From assembly GCA_916613615.1 (NCBI GenBank), contig OU744736.1:7280224-7344223 (forward strand): a stretch of 64,000 nt of DNA, read 5' to 3'. Source of the stretch: Steromphala cineraria. Lineage: Eukaryota; Mollusca; Gastropoda; Trochida; Trochidae. A program made the translations under genes and the position numbers. Positions 62,035 to 64,000 of the stretch are shown here, in pieces. Below the pieces are notes generated by a model that saw nothing but the letters and a program-made list of their open reading frames with translations, did not search any database and had not been told where the DNA came from. How positions within the stretch are numbered: position 1 is the stretch's first letter; each line of letters starts with the position of its first letter.

Positions 62035-62553
62035 TCAGGGGCAAAAGAAACGATACCATATAAATGCACGATAGCTTAAGCTACGAGTGCTAGTTATGGC
62101 TGAAAGAGGGTTATTTCATGTCTTCAAGGCATACTGAACTAAATTTTTAATTTCAAAGCTATATCTGTTAACGCTTTAGAAAAACACGCCTTCAAAAAAC
62201 GCCGTTTAAAACTCTCCTGAACTAGACAAGATATATAGGATAGTGAAAAATGCAGACAAAATGCACGAACAATGTCTTTCAAGTTTTTTATATATTGATA
62301 ACACATTTAATTTATCAATAATTCATAATTTTGTTATTCCAATCCCACAGAATATGACCAAAAATAACATAGCTGTTTTCAGACCCCTCCTGTATTTGAA
62401 CATACAATTATTAGTGTCATACTTTGATATTTGAAATTGTGAGTACTTCTTCAACACTGATGTGCCTATCACAAGGGTTCGTAGTCGCATTTTATTTATA
62501 ACAGGATTTGTTGTACTCTTTTGAAAAGTTGGTATCGTTTCTTTTGCCCCTGA
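62035..62553. mobile_element. 519-bp MITE with 24-bp perfect inverted repeats
   Basis: TCAGGGGCAAAAGAAACGAT... at 62035-62058 and its exact complement at 62530-62553 bound a non-coding AT-rich interior. The CAGGGGC start is reminiscent of hAT termini, but no 8-bp target duplication is evident. It lies in the first intron after the 61-kb coding exon, only 94 bp from the donor. Confidence 0.85.
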
Positions 62554-63606
62554 ATGTATGTATGTATTATATCAAACACCCAATACACAAATACACTATC
62601 AATATGACATCATTGATTTTCCATTGAGCAATAATTTAACAATCGTATTACTTACCTCTCCATTTGTAAGTCTCTATCTATTGATATCCCTGTCAATTAC
62701 AGACCGATGTCAATAGTTTATTTAACTCAATATTGATATTTCCTTTACACTCAAGATTAGAGTCGTAATCAAATACTTGAGCCTTCTAATCAGAGCTACA
62801 TAAACATTATCAGTAGCAAGTTCATTGATTCCCTTATCAATCCTCTCTGTAGTCAACTCGGTCCCATACTGCTCTTGATACAAGGTTGTAATTAAATCTA
62901 CATGATAAAGTATGTAAATAAGGTATCTAATGAACAAACAAATTCTTTAGACGACAAAGCTTCCGGGAAAAGCGTATGTCTGTTATGAAAGGGTGTTTCA
63001 GTTTTGAATTTGTATCAACTGACAGTTAAAATGGTTAAGGTACGTGCATAGACAAACTCTTAATCTCTCTGATCAGATGTTTATGTTTATAAGGATAAAT
63101 TATCACAACCAGAACGTCAGCGACTTTTTCCTTGAATTGTCAATTTAGGCTATTAATCATCCGATGACATGATAATACTTGCAGTTCAACTGATATCAAC
63201 ATTCTAATAATTGCAGTCTTCATTTGATCGATAAGAAAAGAAATATTTCCATTTTTCATGAAATGTTTATCAATAATCATGTGTTGCATGTTTAATCTGA
63301 TCTCATAATGTTTGTAACATTTCACAAAAGAGGTTACATGTTTTCGTTAATAATCAAAATTATATGCAGATACAGTTATACTATATATGTTCACACGTTA
63401 AAGATATTAAGGCAGGAAAGTTAAAAGAGTGAAACGTTGTGACCATAATATTAACTGAGTTTCATGGCTCGCTTGTAACACTTAGTTGTTAAAAATACAG
63501 GTATTGTTTTGCTTAATTACATGCAAGGTTTGTTAAGGACTTAAGTAATGCATGAACTAAATGCATGCGTGCATCATATGGAAATCCTTTTGGGTTAATT
63601 CCCTGA
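62554..63606 (+). other. Intron of the 61-kb gene, no exon seen
   Basis: AT-rich sequence with short chance frames only. No acceptor-flanked coding block was identified. Confidence 0.4.
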
Positions 63607-63641
<35 letters not shown>

Positions 63642-63720
63642 TAATTTTATTAATGTCTCACTCGTTACATGATTATAAAATATGAAACGACCAGTCGCTC
63701 AGCACTGTACTGAAACATAA
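63607..63720 (-). mobile_element. LINE/SINE 3' tail in minus orientation
   Basis: On the minus strand the segment reads CGAGTGAGACATTAATAAAATTATC followed by a (TGTC)n tail (63607-63641 on +). It closely resembles the terminus at 8930 (GTGAGACTTTTAATAAACAATC plus TCTG repeats), so both belong to one retroposon family. The inner end is uncertain. Confidence 0.55.
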
Positions 63721-64000
63721 AGGATAAGATATACATTTGATATATACATATAAATGGAAAAAAAAGATTAAACATTTCCGGTATAAAAGTTTTAAAATAT
63801 GCAGTAAGAAAGAAAGAAACTCTCCATCACCATAATTACGAGGACAAACAGCAAAAAAACACCAAACATTCGAAAACTATTGTGTGAGTACTGTCGTCAT
63901 GCTATATGTTGTTTTTTATGCTTATTTGTTTTGTTTTGTAAAAAAAATATATTAAATGAAATGGAACATATCTATCATATAGAAATATTTTTTATTCTAT
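63721..64000. other. AT-rich window end, no feature
   Basis: A-rich simple sequence only; the retroposon at 63607 may continue into it. Confidence 0.35.

Noticed and set aside
61361..62059. Minus-strand frames opposite the 61-kb coding exon
   Set aside because: They are antisense shadows of the Arg/Ser-rich exon, whose + strand frame is longer and has proper start and donor signals.

Overview
The window looks like AT-rich nuclear DNA from a lophotrochozoan, most probably a mollusc. The support is: long introns with GT/AG junctions; a bilaterian Alx-type homeobox gene split at the conserved homeodomain 46/47 intron; a diverged molluscan-style SINE with a GAGTGAGTGAG start; and LINE 3' ends closed by tetranucleotide or pentanucleotide microsatellites. 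No prokaryotic operons, CRISPR arrays, rRNA or convincing functional tRNA genes were seen.

Layout. Positions 1-401 are the 3' end of a non-LTR retrotransposon. Positions 402-16984 are mostly intergenic and AT-rich, with a TTAA-flanked MITE, a LINE tail, the SINE, small tandem repeats, and one weak candidate exon on each strand. Positions 17183-52885 hold a complete five-exon Alx (aristaless-like) gene on the + strand: an octapeptide-bearing exon 1, an acidic exon 2, homeodomain residues 1-46 in exon 3, residues 47-60 in exon 4, and an OAR-tailed exon 5. The spliced product is 340 aa. A GC-richer promoter-like block precedes it, and a 3' UTR with AATAAA near 53531 follows. The 25.4-kb intron 3 carries a 3.8-kb decayed DNA transposon (pseudogene of a FEN1/PIN-like nuclease protein), two more TTAA MITEs, a tRNA-derived SINE, a foldback MITE with a perfect 10-bp target duplication, a miRNA-sized hairpin and several GC-richer blocks that could be enhancers. 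Positions 53.5-60.7 kb are intergenic, including a long TGTC/CT microsatellite. Positions 60933-61940 are the first coding exon (336 codons) of an unrecognised Arg/Ser-rich protein. Its intron runs past the window end and contains a 519-bp MITE with 24-bp perfect terminal inverted repeats.

Most unusual observation. Exon boundaries of the Alx gene have been locally duplicated. The acceptor and first 23 nt of the homeobox exon are present in a tandem array of about 67-bp units directly upstream of the true exon. Use of any of the three clear upstream copies meets a stop codon about 26 codons later. The exon 4 donor has a copy 141 bp downstream, and the exon 2 acceptor has a near-copy exactly 60 nt upstream that would add 20 residues in frame. 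Together these suggest decoy or alternative splice sites around a developmental transcription factor.
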